The notes below the pieces were generated by a model. It had not been told where the DNA came from. It did no database searches and saw nothing but the letters and a program-made list of their open reading frames with translations. Both the position numbers and the translations under genes were made by a program. 34,244 nucleotides of DNA from Chitinophagales bacterium (GTDB lineage Bacteria; Bacteroidota; Bacteroidia; Chitinophagales; JADIYW01), in NCBI GenBank assembly GCA_017984135.1, contig JAGNZZ010000005.1, forward strand, positions 51,311 through 85,554, read 5' to 3'. Positions 15,922-24,516 of the stretch are shown here, one piece after another (position 1 is the stretch's first letter; each line of letters opens with the position of its first letter).

Positions 15922-18900
15922 AACCAAAATCAAACTATTGCCGCTTTGTTTTAAATTACATTTTTTCTTTGCTGTTTGAATGTGTTCCATCACACGCGGA
16001 AAATATGGACTTTCATAATACGGCGATTTTGGATTGTCTAAAAAGTAACAACGCAACTTTCCATTTTTTAAAATAATGCGTTCAAATCCAATTTTTTTTG
16101 CTATCCAGCGAATGCGCAAACCATCAAATAATTCATTGATTTGTTTTGGCAATTTTCCAAAACGATCTTCTAATTTTTTAGAAAATTCTTGCAAACTTTT
16201 TTCATTTTCAATGGCATCTAATTCGGTATATAAGCGCAAGCGTTCTTCCGTATTTTGTACATACTCCAATGGAATCAACATTTCTACATCGGTATCAATG
16301 GTACAATCATATACAAATTGTTTTTGCTCTTCAATTTGTTCTTTAAATACATCTTTAAAATCCGTGTATTTCAATTCTTGTATCGCTTCATCTAAAATTT
16401 TGTGATACATTTCAAACCCAATATCCGTAATAAAACCACTTTGTTCGCCACCTAGCAAATTTCCGGCTCCACGTATATCCATATCGCGCAGTGCAATTTG
16501 AAAACCAGAACCTAAATCAGAAAATTCTTCTAAGGTTTGTAAGCGTTTTCGAGCTTCGTCCGTCAAGGTTGACTTTGGCGGCGACAATAAATAACAAAAT
16601 GCTTTTTTATTAGAACGACCAACTCTACCACGCAATTGATGCAAATCACTCAAGCCAAAATGATGTGCATTATTGATGATAATGGTATTGGCATTCGGAA
16701 TATCTAAACCAGATTCCACAATATTGGTGGACAACAATACATCAAATTCGCCATTGATAAATTGCATCATGATTTCTTCAAGGTCATCGCCACTTAATTG
16801 TCCATGTGCCGATTTGATAGTAACATCTGGACAAAGTCGTAGCAATACGGTTTCCAGTTCTACTAAATCTTTTACTCGATTATGTACAAAATAAACTTGT
16901 CCGCCGCGATATACTTCAAACTCTATTATCTCTTTAATATTTTTTACATCAAACACTTGTACTTCCGTAGTAATAGGAATTCTATTGCTTGGTGGTGTCA
17001 TAATGTTCGATAAATCGCGTGCTCCCATTAATGAAAATTTGAGCGTTCGCGGAATAGGTGTTGCAGTCAATGTAAGCGTATCCACATTAGCAGCAAATTG
17101 GCGTAATTTTTCTTTTGCAGAAACACCAAATTTTTGTTCTTCATCAATGATTAATAATCCTAAATCTTTAAACTCTAAATTTTTATTTAAGATGGCATGT
17201 GTACCTATTAAAATATCGATTTTTCCTTCTTTTGTTTTTTCTAATGTTTCTTTTTTTTCTTTGGATGTTTTAAATCTATTTAAAAAATCAACACTTACAC
17301 CATGTTCTTTTAATCGAGATGAAAACGTTTTATAATGTTGCCAAGCTAAGATAGTTGTCGGCACTAAAATTGCCACTTGCTTCCTATCGGTAACTGCTTT
17401 AAATGCTGCACGAATGGCAATTTCCGTTTTTCCGAAACCCACATCACCACAAATCAATCTATCCATTGGATGTGGTTTTTCCATATCAGATTTTACGTCA
17501 GCTGTTGCCTTTGTTTGGTCGGGTGTATCGTCATACATAAAGCTCGCTTCCAACTCATCTTGTAAGTAGGTATCTCTATTAAAGGCAAATCCTTTGGCTA
17601 CTTTGCGCTGCGCATAAAGTTTTATCAATTCGGCAGCGATATCTTTTATTTTCTTTTTAGTTTTGTTTTTTAAATTGGTCCATGCATCGCTTCCCAGTTT
17701 ATTTATTTTAGGAACATGACCTTCTTTGCCTGTGTATTTGGTGATTTTGTGTAATGAATTTATATTGACATACAACAAGTCATTGTCTTTATAAATCAAA
17801 CGTACCATTTCTTGTGTTTGTCCATTTACCGTTACTTTTTCTAAACCGGAAAATTTACCCACGCCATGATCGATATGTGTAACATAATCTCCCGGATTTA
17901 AGTCTTTGAGTTGACGAATGGTAATGGCTTTATTTCTATTATAAGAAACATTGGTTTTATACTTGTGATAGCGATCAAATATTTGATGGTCAGTATAACA
18001 AACGATTCCCAAATCAACATCCACAAAACCTTGTGCTAAATCAATAGTACATGGATTAAATTTAATATTCGATTTTTTATCTTCAAAAATTTGACAAAAG
18101 CGTTCTAATTGGCGAGCATTTTCTGAAAAGATAAAAACAAGTTGCTCCTTTTGTTGATGCTGCTGAATAGCTTGAATCAACAAATCAAAATTGCGATTAA
18201 AAGATGGTTGTGGTTGTTGCTGATATTGGATTTCAAATGGATGATGAGCATCTGTAATGGCACTTTTATTTCCTACTTCAAGTATAGAACACGATGCCAT
18301 ATCGTTTACTAAATCATTTGGAGCAATAAACAGTTCTTGTATGGTTTTGTTTTGAAATGGATGTTCTTTTGTTTTTTGATTTTGTATGCTTTCAAAAGTT
18401 TCTAATGCTTGTAGATATTGTTTCTCAATTTGCTCTTTAAAAAGAGCGGCATCTCTAAATTGTACTATGGTATTTTTTGGTAGAAATTCTAATAAAGAAG
18501 CGGTGGTTTCTTTGGTAAAATGCGCATTAATATTAGGAATAATGGTCAGTTCAGAAATTTTACGGATTGATATTTGTGATTCCGGCTCAAAGGTGCGCAA
18601 GCTTTCTACTTCATCATCAAACAATTCTATACGATACGGCAATTCATTGCCAAAAGAAAATACATCTATAATGCCTCCACGAATGGAAAATTCGCCAGGT
18701 TCATAGACAAAGTCTGCGCGATGAAATCCATATTCTAATAATACATCGAGCATAAAATCGACATTGATTTTCTCACCTATTTTTAAGAACAATGTATTTT
18801 CAACTAATTTCTCTTTTCTCACCAAAAGTTCTTGTAAAGCTTCTGGAAAGGTTACAATGATATTTCCACTTTGTTTAGTATTTAGTAACGCATTTAAGGT

Positions 18901-19221
18901 TTGCGCACGCAATAAAATATGGTGATTATTGTATTCGTCAAAGGAATTTATTTTTTTGTAAGAAGAAGGCAAAAACAAGATTTCTTTTTTATCTAATAAA
19001 TTCTGTAAATCGTTTTGGATATATTGCGCTTCATCGGCATTATTGGCAACAATTAATTGCGTGAAATTAGATTGTAGAAAAATAGATGCTGTAATAAAAT
19101 TTACGGAAGAGCCAATAGTTCCACGCAACAAGACACGTGCTTGCGGAGTTGAAAGTTGATGAAGAAGTTCTTGCGTTCGTTGGTCATCTCGAAACAAGAA
19201 TAAAAGTTGCTGCAAATCCAT
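15850..19221 (-). CDS. mfd: Transcription-repair coupling factor Mfd
   Basis: At 1,123 residues this is a full-length Mfd. Visible in order: a UvrB-like N-terminal part that includes GFHRADFVYEPGEFSIRGGIIDVF; the RNA-polymerase-interacting domain (LNPGDYVTHIDHGVGKFSGLE); the RecG-like translocase with Walker A GDVGFGKTEIA, the DEEQKFGV box, TLTATPIPRTL, ESGLDIPNANTII and QLRGRVGRS; and the C-terminal regulatory domain. Mfd removes RNA polymerase stalled at DNA lesions and recruits UvrA. A TATCTTTG box at 19229-19236, with TTTC 19 bases upstream, puts the transcription start only a few bases from the ATG. Its 3' end is duplicated beyond the VapBC module. Confidence 0.96.
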   Translation of the reverse strand: MDLQQLLFLFRDDQRTQELLHQLSTPQARVLLRGTIGSSVNFITASIFLQSNFTQLIVANNADEAQYIQNDLQNLLDKKEILFLPSSYKKINSFDEYNNHHILLRAQTLNALLNTKQSGNIIVTFPEALQELLVRKEKLVENTLFLKIGEKINVDFMLDVLLEYGFHRADFVYEPGEFSIRGGIIDVFSFGNELPYRIELFDDEVESLRTFEPESQISIRKISELTIIPNINAHFTKETTASLLEFLPKNTIVQFRDAALFKEQIEKQYLQALETFESIQNQKTKEHPFQNKTIQELFIAPNDLVNDMASCSILEVGNKSAITDAHHPFEIQYQQQPQPSFNRNFDLLIQAIQQHQQKEQLVFIFSENARQLERFCQIFEDKKSNIKFNPCTIDLAQGFVDVDLGIVCYTDHQIFDRYHKYKTNVSYNRNKAITIRQLKDLNPGDYVTHIDHGVGKFSGLEKVTVNGQTQEMVRLIYKDNDLLYVNINSLHKITKYTGKEGHVPKINKLGSDAWTNLKNKTKKKIKDIAAELIKLYAQRKVAKGFAFNRDTYLQDELEASFMYDDTPDQTKATADVKSDMEKPHPMDRLICGDVGFGKTEIAIRAAFKAVTDRKQVAILVPTTILAWQHYKTFSSRLKEHGVSVDFLNRFKTSKEKKETLEKTKEGKIDILIGTHAILNKNLEFKDLGLLIIDEEQKFGVSAKEKLRQFAANVDTLTLTATPIPRTLKFSLMGARDLSNIMTPPSNRIPITTEVQVFDVKNIKEIIEFEVYRGGQVYFVHNRVKDLVELETVLLRLCPDVTIKSAHGQLSGDDLEEIMMQFINGEFDVLLSTNIVESGLDIPNANTIIINNAHHFGLSDLHQLRGRVGRSNKKAFCYLLSPPKSTLTDEARKRLQTLEEFSDLGSGFQIALRDMDIRGAGNLLGGEQSGFITDIGFEMYHKILDEAIQELKYTDFKDVFKEQIEEQKQFVYDCTIDTDVEMLIPLEYVQNTEERLRLYTELDAIENEKSLQEFSKKLEDRFGKLPKQINELFDGLRIRWIAKKIGFERIILKNGKLRCYFLDNPKSPYYESPYFPRVMEHIQTAKKKCNLKQSGNSLILVYDNIKTMSETEAIFKEVDEKVFG

Positions 19222-19228
19222 TGCGCTG

Positions 19229-19236
19229 CAAAGATA
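19229..19236 (-). promoter_or_regulatory. -7 promoter box of mfd
   Basis: TATCTTTG on the minus strand, preceded by TTTC after a 19-base spacer, ends 7 bases before the mfd ATG. The transcript should have a leader of only a few bases. Confidence 0.55.
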
Positions 19237-19320
19237 GTAGTTTTAGTTACTAAATGAAAGTTTAAGCTTATCGTTAAAAGCTGTAAATAACAATAATGCT
19301 TAATAAAGAATATTATACTA

Positions 19321-19395
19321 TTGGTCGGTGTCCGCACCGACCAACTACATTAACTGTTTCGGCTGGTGCGAACACCATTCGATAGCGAAAAACCA
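19321..19395. repeat. Cluster of three intergenic palindromes
   Basis: TTGGTCGGTG (19321-19330) and CACCGACCAA (19335-19344) form a perfect 10-bp stem with loop TCCG. About 20 bases on, GGTG-CGAA-CACC forms a second hairpin, followed by GATAG...CTATC. The first two share a GGTG/CACC core. They fill the gap between mfd and the secreted-protein gene at 19399. They may act as terminator structures for that gene or be a small repeat element. Confidence 0.65.
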
Positions 19396-19398
19396 CTA

Positions 19399-19815
19399 TC
19401 AACTTTCTACAACAGTAATACTTGCCGGCATGCAATTTAAATCTGCTTTATCTACCGAAGGAATAAATTCTTCAATAAAAATTTCATCACCATCAGATGC
19501 GTATTCTAAAATTTCAGAAATATTAAGTTGTTTCTGTTTAATAAAACGCAGATAAATAGGCGGTTCTCCATTTTTTCCAATATTTGATTTAAGCGTAATA
19601 TTGAATAAAATTTTACTCTTATTTCCTTTTGATACGGTCAAAATCCCTTTCGAATTTTTTGACAAATAATTGCCGGAATTTAATGGTGCTTTATTTATAA
19701 AAGCCTGAACACAAGTAGCACTATTGTTTTTAGGTTTTATTATATCAGTTGTTTTAGTGATGGCAAATGCACATACATTAACAAACAAGAAGAGGAAGAA
19801 GTTTATGGTTCGCAT
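19399..19815 (-). CDS. Secreted protein of unknown function
   Basis: A 138-residue protein with a signal sequence (MRTINFFLFLFVNVCAFA, cut near residue 18). The mature part is probably beta-rich, with alternating hydrophobic stretches (SKILFNITLKSN, PPIYLRFIKQKQLNISEI, DEIFIEEFIPSV) and two Cys residues far apart (ATCVQAF and LNCMPAS) that could form a disulfide. I recognise no family. The start and signal peptide are convincing, and the codon use is like its neighbours. It stands alone; the palindrome cluster follows its stop. Confidence 0.6.
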   Translation of the reverse strand: MRTINFFLFLFVNVCAFAITKTTDIIKPKNNSATCVQAFINKAPLNSGNYLSKNSKGILTVSKGNKSKILFNITLKSNIGKNGEPPIYLRFIKQKQLNISEILEYASDGDEIFIEEFIPSVDKADLNCMPASITVVES

Positions 19816-19921
19816 TGTTTAAAGTTATACGTTAATTTGGATTTAATCTAATTACAATTTTATATAATAATGTTAAAAACGCTTAAATAGTTCAAAAAGT
19901 ATTCCAAATAAAAAAATAGAT

Positions 19922-19954
19922 AAAAAAAACTCCGACCTATAAAAGTCGGAGTTT
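19922..19954 (-). terminator. Rho-independent terminator of the pyrophosphatase gene
   Basis: On the minus strand a 10-bp stem (AAACTCCGAC with GTCGGAGTTT, 19945-19954 and 19927-19936) is followed by a T-run. It lies 25 bases after the stop codon. Confidence 0.85.
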
Positions 19955-19978
19955 GTATCATTTAAAAGAGAAGATATC

Positions 19979-22309
19979 TTATTTAGCTTCTTCTTTAGTT
20001 TTATCGCTCATGCAACATGCTTTTTTTTCTTCTTTGTTGATGATGCATTTTTTTTCAGTAATGGTTTGTCCTAAAGAATCGGTATAAGTTGTGTCAGATA
20101 AAACAGTACAATTTTTATCCGCTGCACAATTTTCCATTTTTGTAGCACAAGCTTCGTCCGTCATTTCAGTATGGCACGCAGCATTTGAAGATGAGCCATT
20201 TACATTCAACATTCCACTAGTAGAAAGATAAGGCGCAATAACTAATGAAACGATAGACATTAATTTAATTAAAATATTCATTGATGGACCGGAAGTATCT
20301 TTAAATGGATCGCCCACTGTATCACCGGTAACCGCAGCTTTATGAGGTTCTGATTTTTTGTAGAATGTTTCTCCATTGATATCCACTCCTTTTTCAAATG
20401 ATTTCTTTGCATTGTCCCAAGCGCCACCTGCGTTAGATTGGAACATGCCCATTAACACACCTGAAACCGTAACGCCTGCCAATAAACCACCTAATACTTC
20501 AGGTCCAAATAAGAAACCTATCAATATTGGAGTTAGCAAGGCAATAGCACCTGGTAATATCATTTCGCGAATAGATGCTTGTGTAGAAATTGCTACGCAT
20601 TTTTCATATTCCGGTTTTGCTTTGTATTCCATAATTCCAGGAATTTCACGGAATTGACGACGCACTTCGTTCACCATATCCATGGCAGCACGTCCAACTG
20701 CTGCAATTGCTAATGCTGAGAAAATAAATGGAATCATACCACCAATAAACAAACCTGCTAAAACTGGCGCTTTATAGATATCGATTGCAGAGATGCCACT
20801 AACGCCAACGAAAGCAGCAAACAAGGCTAATGAAGTTAAAGCAGCAGAAGCAATCGCAAATCCTTTACCAGTAGCAGCTGTTGTATTTCCAACAGCATCT
20901 AAAATATCTGTTCTTCCACGAACCTCTTCCGGAAGTTGACTCATTTCTGCGATACCGCCAGCATTATCCGCAATTGGACCAAAAGCGTCAATGGCTAATT
21001 GCATGGCAGTAGTTGCCATCATACCTGCTGCGGCGATAGCCACACCATATAAACCAGCACATAAGTAAGAACCCAAAATACCAGCTGCCAATACAATAAT
21101 AGGCAATACCGTGCTTTCCATACCAACAGCTAAACCACCAATAATATTGGTTGCATGTCCTGTTGAAGATTGACGAACGATAGATAATACTGGGCGTTTG
21201 CCCATAGCTGTGTAATATTCAGTAATGATTGACATTAAAGCACCTACGATTAAACCTACCATAATGGCTCCAAAAACACCAGTAGAAGTAAATACATAAC
21301 CTCGCAATTCCATGGTTTCTGGTAAAATATATTTTACTAAGAAAAATGAAGCGACACCTGTTAATACGATAGAACCCCAATTGCCTAAATTTAATGCACC
21401 TTGAACATCGCCTTTTTCATCTTTAACTGAAACAAAGAAAGTTCCTATCCAAGAGAAAATAATACCTACACCAGCTATCACCATGGGTAATAAAATAGGC
21501 GCTAAACCACCAAAATTATCTACAGATTTTGTTTCTTGTCCTAAAACCATCGTTGCCAATACTGTGGCAACATAAGAACCGAATAAATCAGCACCCATCC
21601 CAGCTACGTCACCCACATTATCACCTACGTTATCTGCAATAGTAGCAGGATTTCGCACATCATCTTCTGGAATACCCGCTTCAACTTTACCTACTAAGTC
21701 AGCACCTACGTCAGCAGCTTTGGTATAAATACCACCACCCACACGCGCAAACAAAGCAATAGATTCTGCACCTAATGAAAATCCAGTTAATACTTCAATC
21801 GCTCTTTTTACATTAAGAGGATCTGCTTCGCCATTGAAAATAAAATAGAAAATGATAAACAAGCCACCTAAACCAAATACGGCTAAGCCAGCCACACCCA
21901 AGCCCATTACAGAACCACCTGTGAAAGATACTTTTAATGCACTTGCTAAACTCGTACGAGCCGCTTGGGTAGTACGAACGTTTGCCAAAGTAGCCACTTT
22001 CATACCTACATACCCAGCAAATGCAGAAAATACAGCACCAATAATAAAGGCTACTGCAATAATAGGAGAAGATTCCTCGCCACCTTTAAACCCTAAGAAT
22101 GCTAATAAAATAGCAGCGATAACGCCAAAATACGTTAAAACTTTCCATTCTGCTTTTAAAAAAGCAATAGCACCATTTGCTATATATCCGGCTAATTCTT
22201 GCATGTTCGCATCACCTGCATCTTGTTTTTTTACCCAAGCATATTTAATAGCAGTGATTATTAAGCCAAAAATTCCCAGAAATGGAACTAAATAAAATAG
22301 TGTATTCAT
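19979..22309 (-). CDS. hppA: Membrane-bound ion-pumping pyrophosphatase, K+-dependent type
   Basis: A 776-residue multi-spanning protein with the membrane pyrophosphatase signatures: the substrate loop at residues about 199-245 ([19 protein letters not shown], then [18 protein letters not shown]), the late [16 protein letters not shown] loop and [10 protein letters not shown]. In the last motif an Ala stands where K+-independent enzymes carry Lys, so it should need K+. It couples pyrophosphate hydrolysis to export of Na+ or H+, which cannot be told apart by eye. The Glu often seen after DLF (DLFESY), or further on in plant enzymes (SYAE), is missing: here DLFGSYVAT. After the last membrane helix it carries an extra Cys-rich tail of about 75 residues. 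A terminator separates it from the upstream metal-binding gene. Confidence 0.93.
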   Translation of the reverse strand: MNTLFYLVPFLGIFGLIITAIKYAWVKKQDAGDANMQELAGYIANGAIAFLKAEWKVLTYFGVIAAILLAFLGFKGGEESSPIIAVAFIIGAVFSAFAGYVGMKVATLANVRTTQAARTSLASALKVSFTGGSVMGLGVAGLAVFGLGGLFIIFYFIFNGEADPLNVKRAIEVLTGFSLGAESIALFARVGGGIYTKAADVGADLVGKVEAGIPEDDVRNPATIADNVGDNVGDVAGMGADLFGSYVATVLATMVLGQETKSVDNFGGLAPILLPMVIAGVGIIFSWIGTFFVSVKDEKGDVQGALNLGNWGSIVLTGVASFFLVKYILPETMELRGYVFTSTGVFGAIMVGLIVGALMSIITEYYTAMGKRPVLSIVRQSSTGHATNIIGGLAVGMESTVLPIIVLAAGILGSYLCAGLYGVAIAAAGMMATTAMQLAIDAFGPIADNAGGIAEMSQLPEEVRGRTDILDAVGNTTAATGKGFAIASAALTSLALFAAFVGVSGISAIDIYKAPVLAGLFIGGMIPFIFSALAIAAVGRAAMDMVNEVRRQFREIPGIMEYKAKPEYEKCVAISTQASIREMILPGAIALLTPILIGFLFGPEVLGGLLAGVTVSGVLMGMFQSNAGGAWDNAKKSFEKGVDINGETFYKKSEPHKAAVTGDTVGDPFKDTSGPSMNILIKLMSIVSLVIAPYLSTSGMLNVNGSSSNAACHTEMTDEACATKMENCAADKNCTVLSDTTYTDSLGQTITEKKCIINKEEKKACCMSDKTKEEAK

Positions 22310-22338
22310 AATCTAATAATTTGATTTTTAAAGCGGTG

Positions 22339-22346
22339 CAAAAGTA
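22339..22346 (-). promoter_or_regulatory. Putative -7 box of hppA
   Basis: TACTTTTG on the minus strand, 29 bases before the hppA ATG, fits TAnnTTTG. No clear TTTG was found at the -33 position. Confidence 0.35.
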
Positions 22347-22400
22347 CAACAAAGTTTAGAATTATTAACATTTCATTGAATTGTTAACATAAAAAATAAA

Positions 22401-22434
22401 AAAGACCAAACATATATGATTTTGTTTGGTCTTT
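22401..22434 (-). terminator. Rho-independent terminator after the metal-binding protein gene
   Basis: An 11-bp perfect stem (AAAGACCAAAC with GTTTGGTCTTT) with a T-rich tail on the minus strand lies 19 bases after the stop of the heavy-metal-associated protein gene and ahead of hppA. Confidence 0.85.
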
Positions 22435-22453
22435 CAATTATATCTTCTAAATA

Positions 22454-22855
22454 CTAATCTTCTTTTGAGCTACTGCATTTTGTTTTAGTACTTTCCGATT
22501 TTTTACATGATGAGGTACTTTTTCCGCTCTTACAACAACCTGCTGGTTTACCCGAAACGGCTGTTACTGAATTTACTGCAGCGATGGTATAACCTGATTT
22601 TTGTGCTAAAGTATTGATGAGTGCTTCTTCAGAAGTTGCTTTTTCATCGTAAATGATGGTTGCCGTGCTTGCTTGAGCGCTTACCGAATTAACTTCCGTT
22701 ACACCTTGCAATGTGGAGGCTAACGATTTAAATTTTGATTCACAACTTCCACAATGCATTCCTTTTACTGAAAGATTTAAAGTTTTATGGGCAAATGTTG
22801 TTGCAATGGAACAAAACAATATCATTACAAGCATTGCTATTTGATTATTTTTCAT
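22454..22855 (-). CDS. Exported heavy-metal-associated (HMA) domain protein with Cys-rich tail
   Basis: A 133-residue protein: a signal sequence (residues about 5-22), one HMA domain (about 24-95) with the metal site GMHCGSC, and a tail of about 35 residues rich in Cys, Lys and Ser (PAGCCKSGKSTSSCKK...). HMA domains bind Cu(I) or similar soft metals. The signal sequence places this one in the periplasm or outer surface rather than with cytoplasmic CopZ. The Cys-rich tail would add binding capacity. It follows the small membrane protein gene by 18 bases, so the two form an operon that ends at the 22401 terminator. Confidence 0.85.
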   Translation of the reverse strand: MKNNQIAMLVMILFCSIATTFAHKTLNLSVKGMHCGSCESKFKSLASTLQGVTEVNSVSAQASTATIIYDEKATSEEALINTLAQKSGYTIAAVNSVTAVSGKPAGCCKSGKSTSSCKKSESTKTKCSSSKED

Positions 22856-22873
22856 AATTAATTATTTTAACGT

Positions 22874-23287
22874 TTATCTATAATGTAATAATCCAATGAT
22901 TAGTGCTATTAAAAAAAACACCAAAGATAGACCTACTAATTTTTTATTTTCCTTTTTAAAACCTACAATTCCCAATGGAATTCCAATTAATGCAAGCATT
23001 ATTTTTGGATCTAACCAATGCATGGATGCATATCCTCCAGATTTAATATGAAATATAAACATCCAAAATCCAAATATTAACAACCCAACGGAACATAAAG
23101 TTTCAACTAGAAGTGTATTTTTCTTAAAATTTAAATACGCTTCTTGCTTTCCTGTTAAGAATAAGAAGGATTTTACTGAATAAAAGCCAACAAATAAAAT
23201 GGCAAACACAAAATGCAAATGAATTAAATTGAAAATGTTACTAAAGAACGAAACACCTTCTTCTACCTGAAAAAATGATAAAAACAT
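22874..23287 (-). CDS. Small four-helix membrane protein (SirB/CopD-like look, uncertain)
   Basis: From the ATG at 23287 it has 137 residues and four hydrophobic helices with paired His and Trp: HLHFVFAILFVGF in helix 1, a Lys-rich loop, FGFWMFIFHIKSGGYASMHWLDPKIMLALIGIPLG across helices 2-3 and a final helix ending LLHYR. The WLDPKI loop and helix-borne His residues recall SirB or CopD-type membrane proteins. The assignment is loose. An upstream in-frame TTG at 23305 is rejected because a TATCTTTG box (23303-23310) overlaps it. It is cotranscribed with the HMA protein, which suggests a role in metal handling. Confidence 0.6.
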   Translation of the reverse strand: MFLSFFQVEEGVSFFSNIFNLIHLHFVFAILFVGFYSVKSFLFLTGKQEAYLNFKKNTLLVETLCSVGLLIFGFWMFIFHIKSGGYASMHWLDPKIMLALIGIPLGIVGFKKENKKLVGLSLVFFLIALIIGLLHYR

Positions 23288-23302
23288 AGAAATTATTTTT
23301 TC

Positions 23303-23310
23303 CAAAGATA
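23303..23310 (-). promoter_or_regulatory. -7 promoter box of the membrane protein/HMA operon
   Basis: TATCTTTG on the minus strand, 15 bases before the ATG at 23287; a TTTG lies about 23 bases upstream of it, a slightly long spacer. It decides the start of the membrane protein gene. Confidence 0.5.
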
Positions 23311-23422
23311 CATAAATCCATCTTTTAACGTTGCAAATTATAAAATATTAAGATTTTACTGTATTTTTACCCTTATAACCAAGCTGTGCAAAACAGAAAG
23401 AGTGTAGCCGAACAACACTGAA

Positions 23423-24502
23423 ATGAGGATTTTATTCTTTAAAAATTTTATAAGCTTTATGCTTATATTTATTTGTTTTGACACCACTTTTGGTCAAGAT
23501 CCAAGTTTTGCCCAATTTTATCAATATAGAACCTATTTAAATCCTGCGGCAACTGGCTCTGAAAGAGGACTAAACGTTGCTATGGTTTATAAAAATCAAT
23601 GGAATTACGTTCCTGGTGGATTTAATACCTACGGAATGGCCATGGATGTTCAATCTGCTCGTATTTCTTCAGGAATTGGAATTACTGCTTATAGAAGTGT
23701 GGAAGCTAAAACCTTGCAAACTAATTATTTTTCTGCTTCTTATGCCTACATTGCTCGTATTTCTACCAATGTGAATTTACATATTGGATTAAATGCTGCT
23801 TTTGTCAATAAATCACTAGATAGAAGTCGGTTAATATTTACAGACGAATTAGATCCTGAAGTAGGTGTGGTTCCTGGTGGTTCTAGCACCAACATTGTAT
23901 TGCGGAAAATTAACATGTTTGATTTAGATGCCGGTTTATTGTTGCGTTTCAGATATGATATCAATAAACATCCAGTTCATAATTCACTTGGCTTTGCTGT
24001 CCATCATCTTACACGTCCGGATGAATCGTTCCAAAATATTTCTACAAAAATCCCGATGCGATTTACCATCACGTATGGTGCTATCTTTCCTGTTTCAAGA
24101 GGAAAATATAAACGCAATATCGATTTTTATGTTTCGCCGGTGTTTAAGTTTGATTTTCAGGAGAAATTACGGGTATATAATGCAGGAATGTTTGCCACGT
24201 TTAAACCTATTTATGCTGGTGTGATGTATCAGTTTAATAAGTATAATAACAATAGTACTCAAGGTTTAATTTTTGTGGGTGGTGTAGATTGGGATTTAGG
24301 TCAAGATAATTTCATGACACTCAATGTTGGCTATAGTTATCAATTAGACTTTACTGGCGTAACTTCTAAAAGTAGAGGCCAACATGAAGTAACTATGCGC
24401 ATGAATTTTAATAATGTAGCCATCATGCAACCGAAAAAGAAAAAAGGAAAGCGTATTAACTGCTATGATTTTCCGGGTAAGAATGCCGTAAAATTGTTTT
24501 AA
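23423..24502 (+). CDS. PorP/SprF family type IX secretion outer-membrane protein
   Basis: A 359-residue protein with a signal sequence ending near TTFGQ, then the family opening DPSFAQFYQYRTYLNPAATGSERG, followed by repeated amphipathic strands (NVAMVYKNQWNYV, YFSASYAYIARIS, LNVGYSYQLDF) typical of a beta-barrel of this family. PorP/SprF proteins help export or hold T9SS substrates at the outer membrane. Each is often encoded next to its own giant surface protein, as here, 14 bases ahead of the PKD-repeat gene. The tail is Lys-rich (QPKKKKGKRINCYDF). Confidence 0.92.
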   Translation: MRILFFKNFISFMLIFICFDTTFGQDPSFAQFYQYRTYLNPAATGSERGLNVAMVYKNQWNYVPGGFNTYGMAMDVQSARISSGIGITAYRSVEAKTLQTNYFSASYAYIARISTNVNLHIGLNAAFVNKSLDRSRLIFTDELDPEVGVVPGGSSTNIVLRKINMFDLDAGLLLRFRYDINKHPVHNSLGFAVHHLTRPDESFQNISTKIPMRFTITYGAIFPVSRGKYKRNIDFYVSPVFKFDFQEKLRVYNAGMFATFKPIYAGVMYQFNKYNNNSTQGLIFVGGVDWDLGQDNFMTLNVGYSYQLDFTGVTSKSRGQHEVTMRMNFNNVAIMQPKKKKGKRINCYDFPGKNAVKLF

Positions 24503-24516
24503 TTTTAAAAACTCCA

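Noticed and set aside
19101-19337. Minus-strand frame of 78 codons at the mfd 5' end
   Set aside because: It overlaps the mfd N-terminus in another frame and includes the mfd promoter and part of a palindrome.
19321-19395. Palindrome cluster as a CRISPR array
   Set aside because: The repeats differ in length and sequence, there are no regular spacers, and no cas genes are present.
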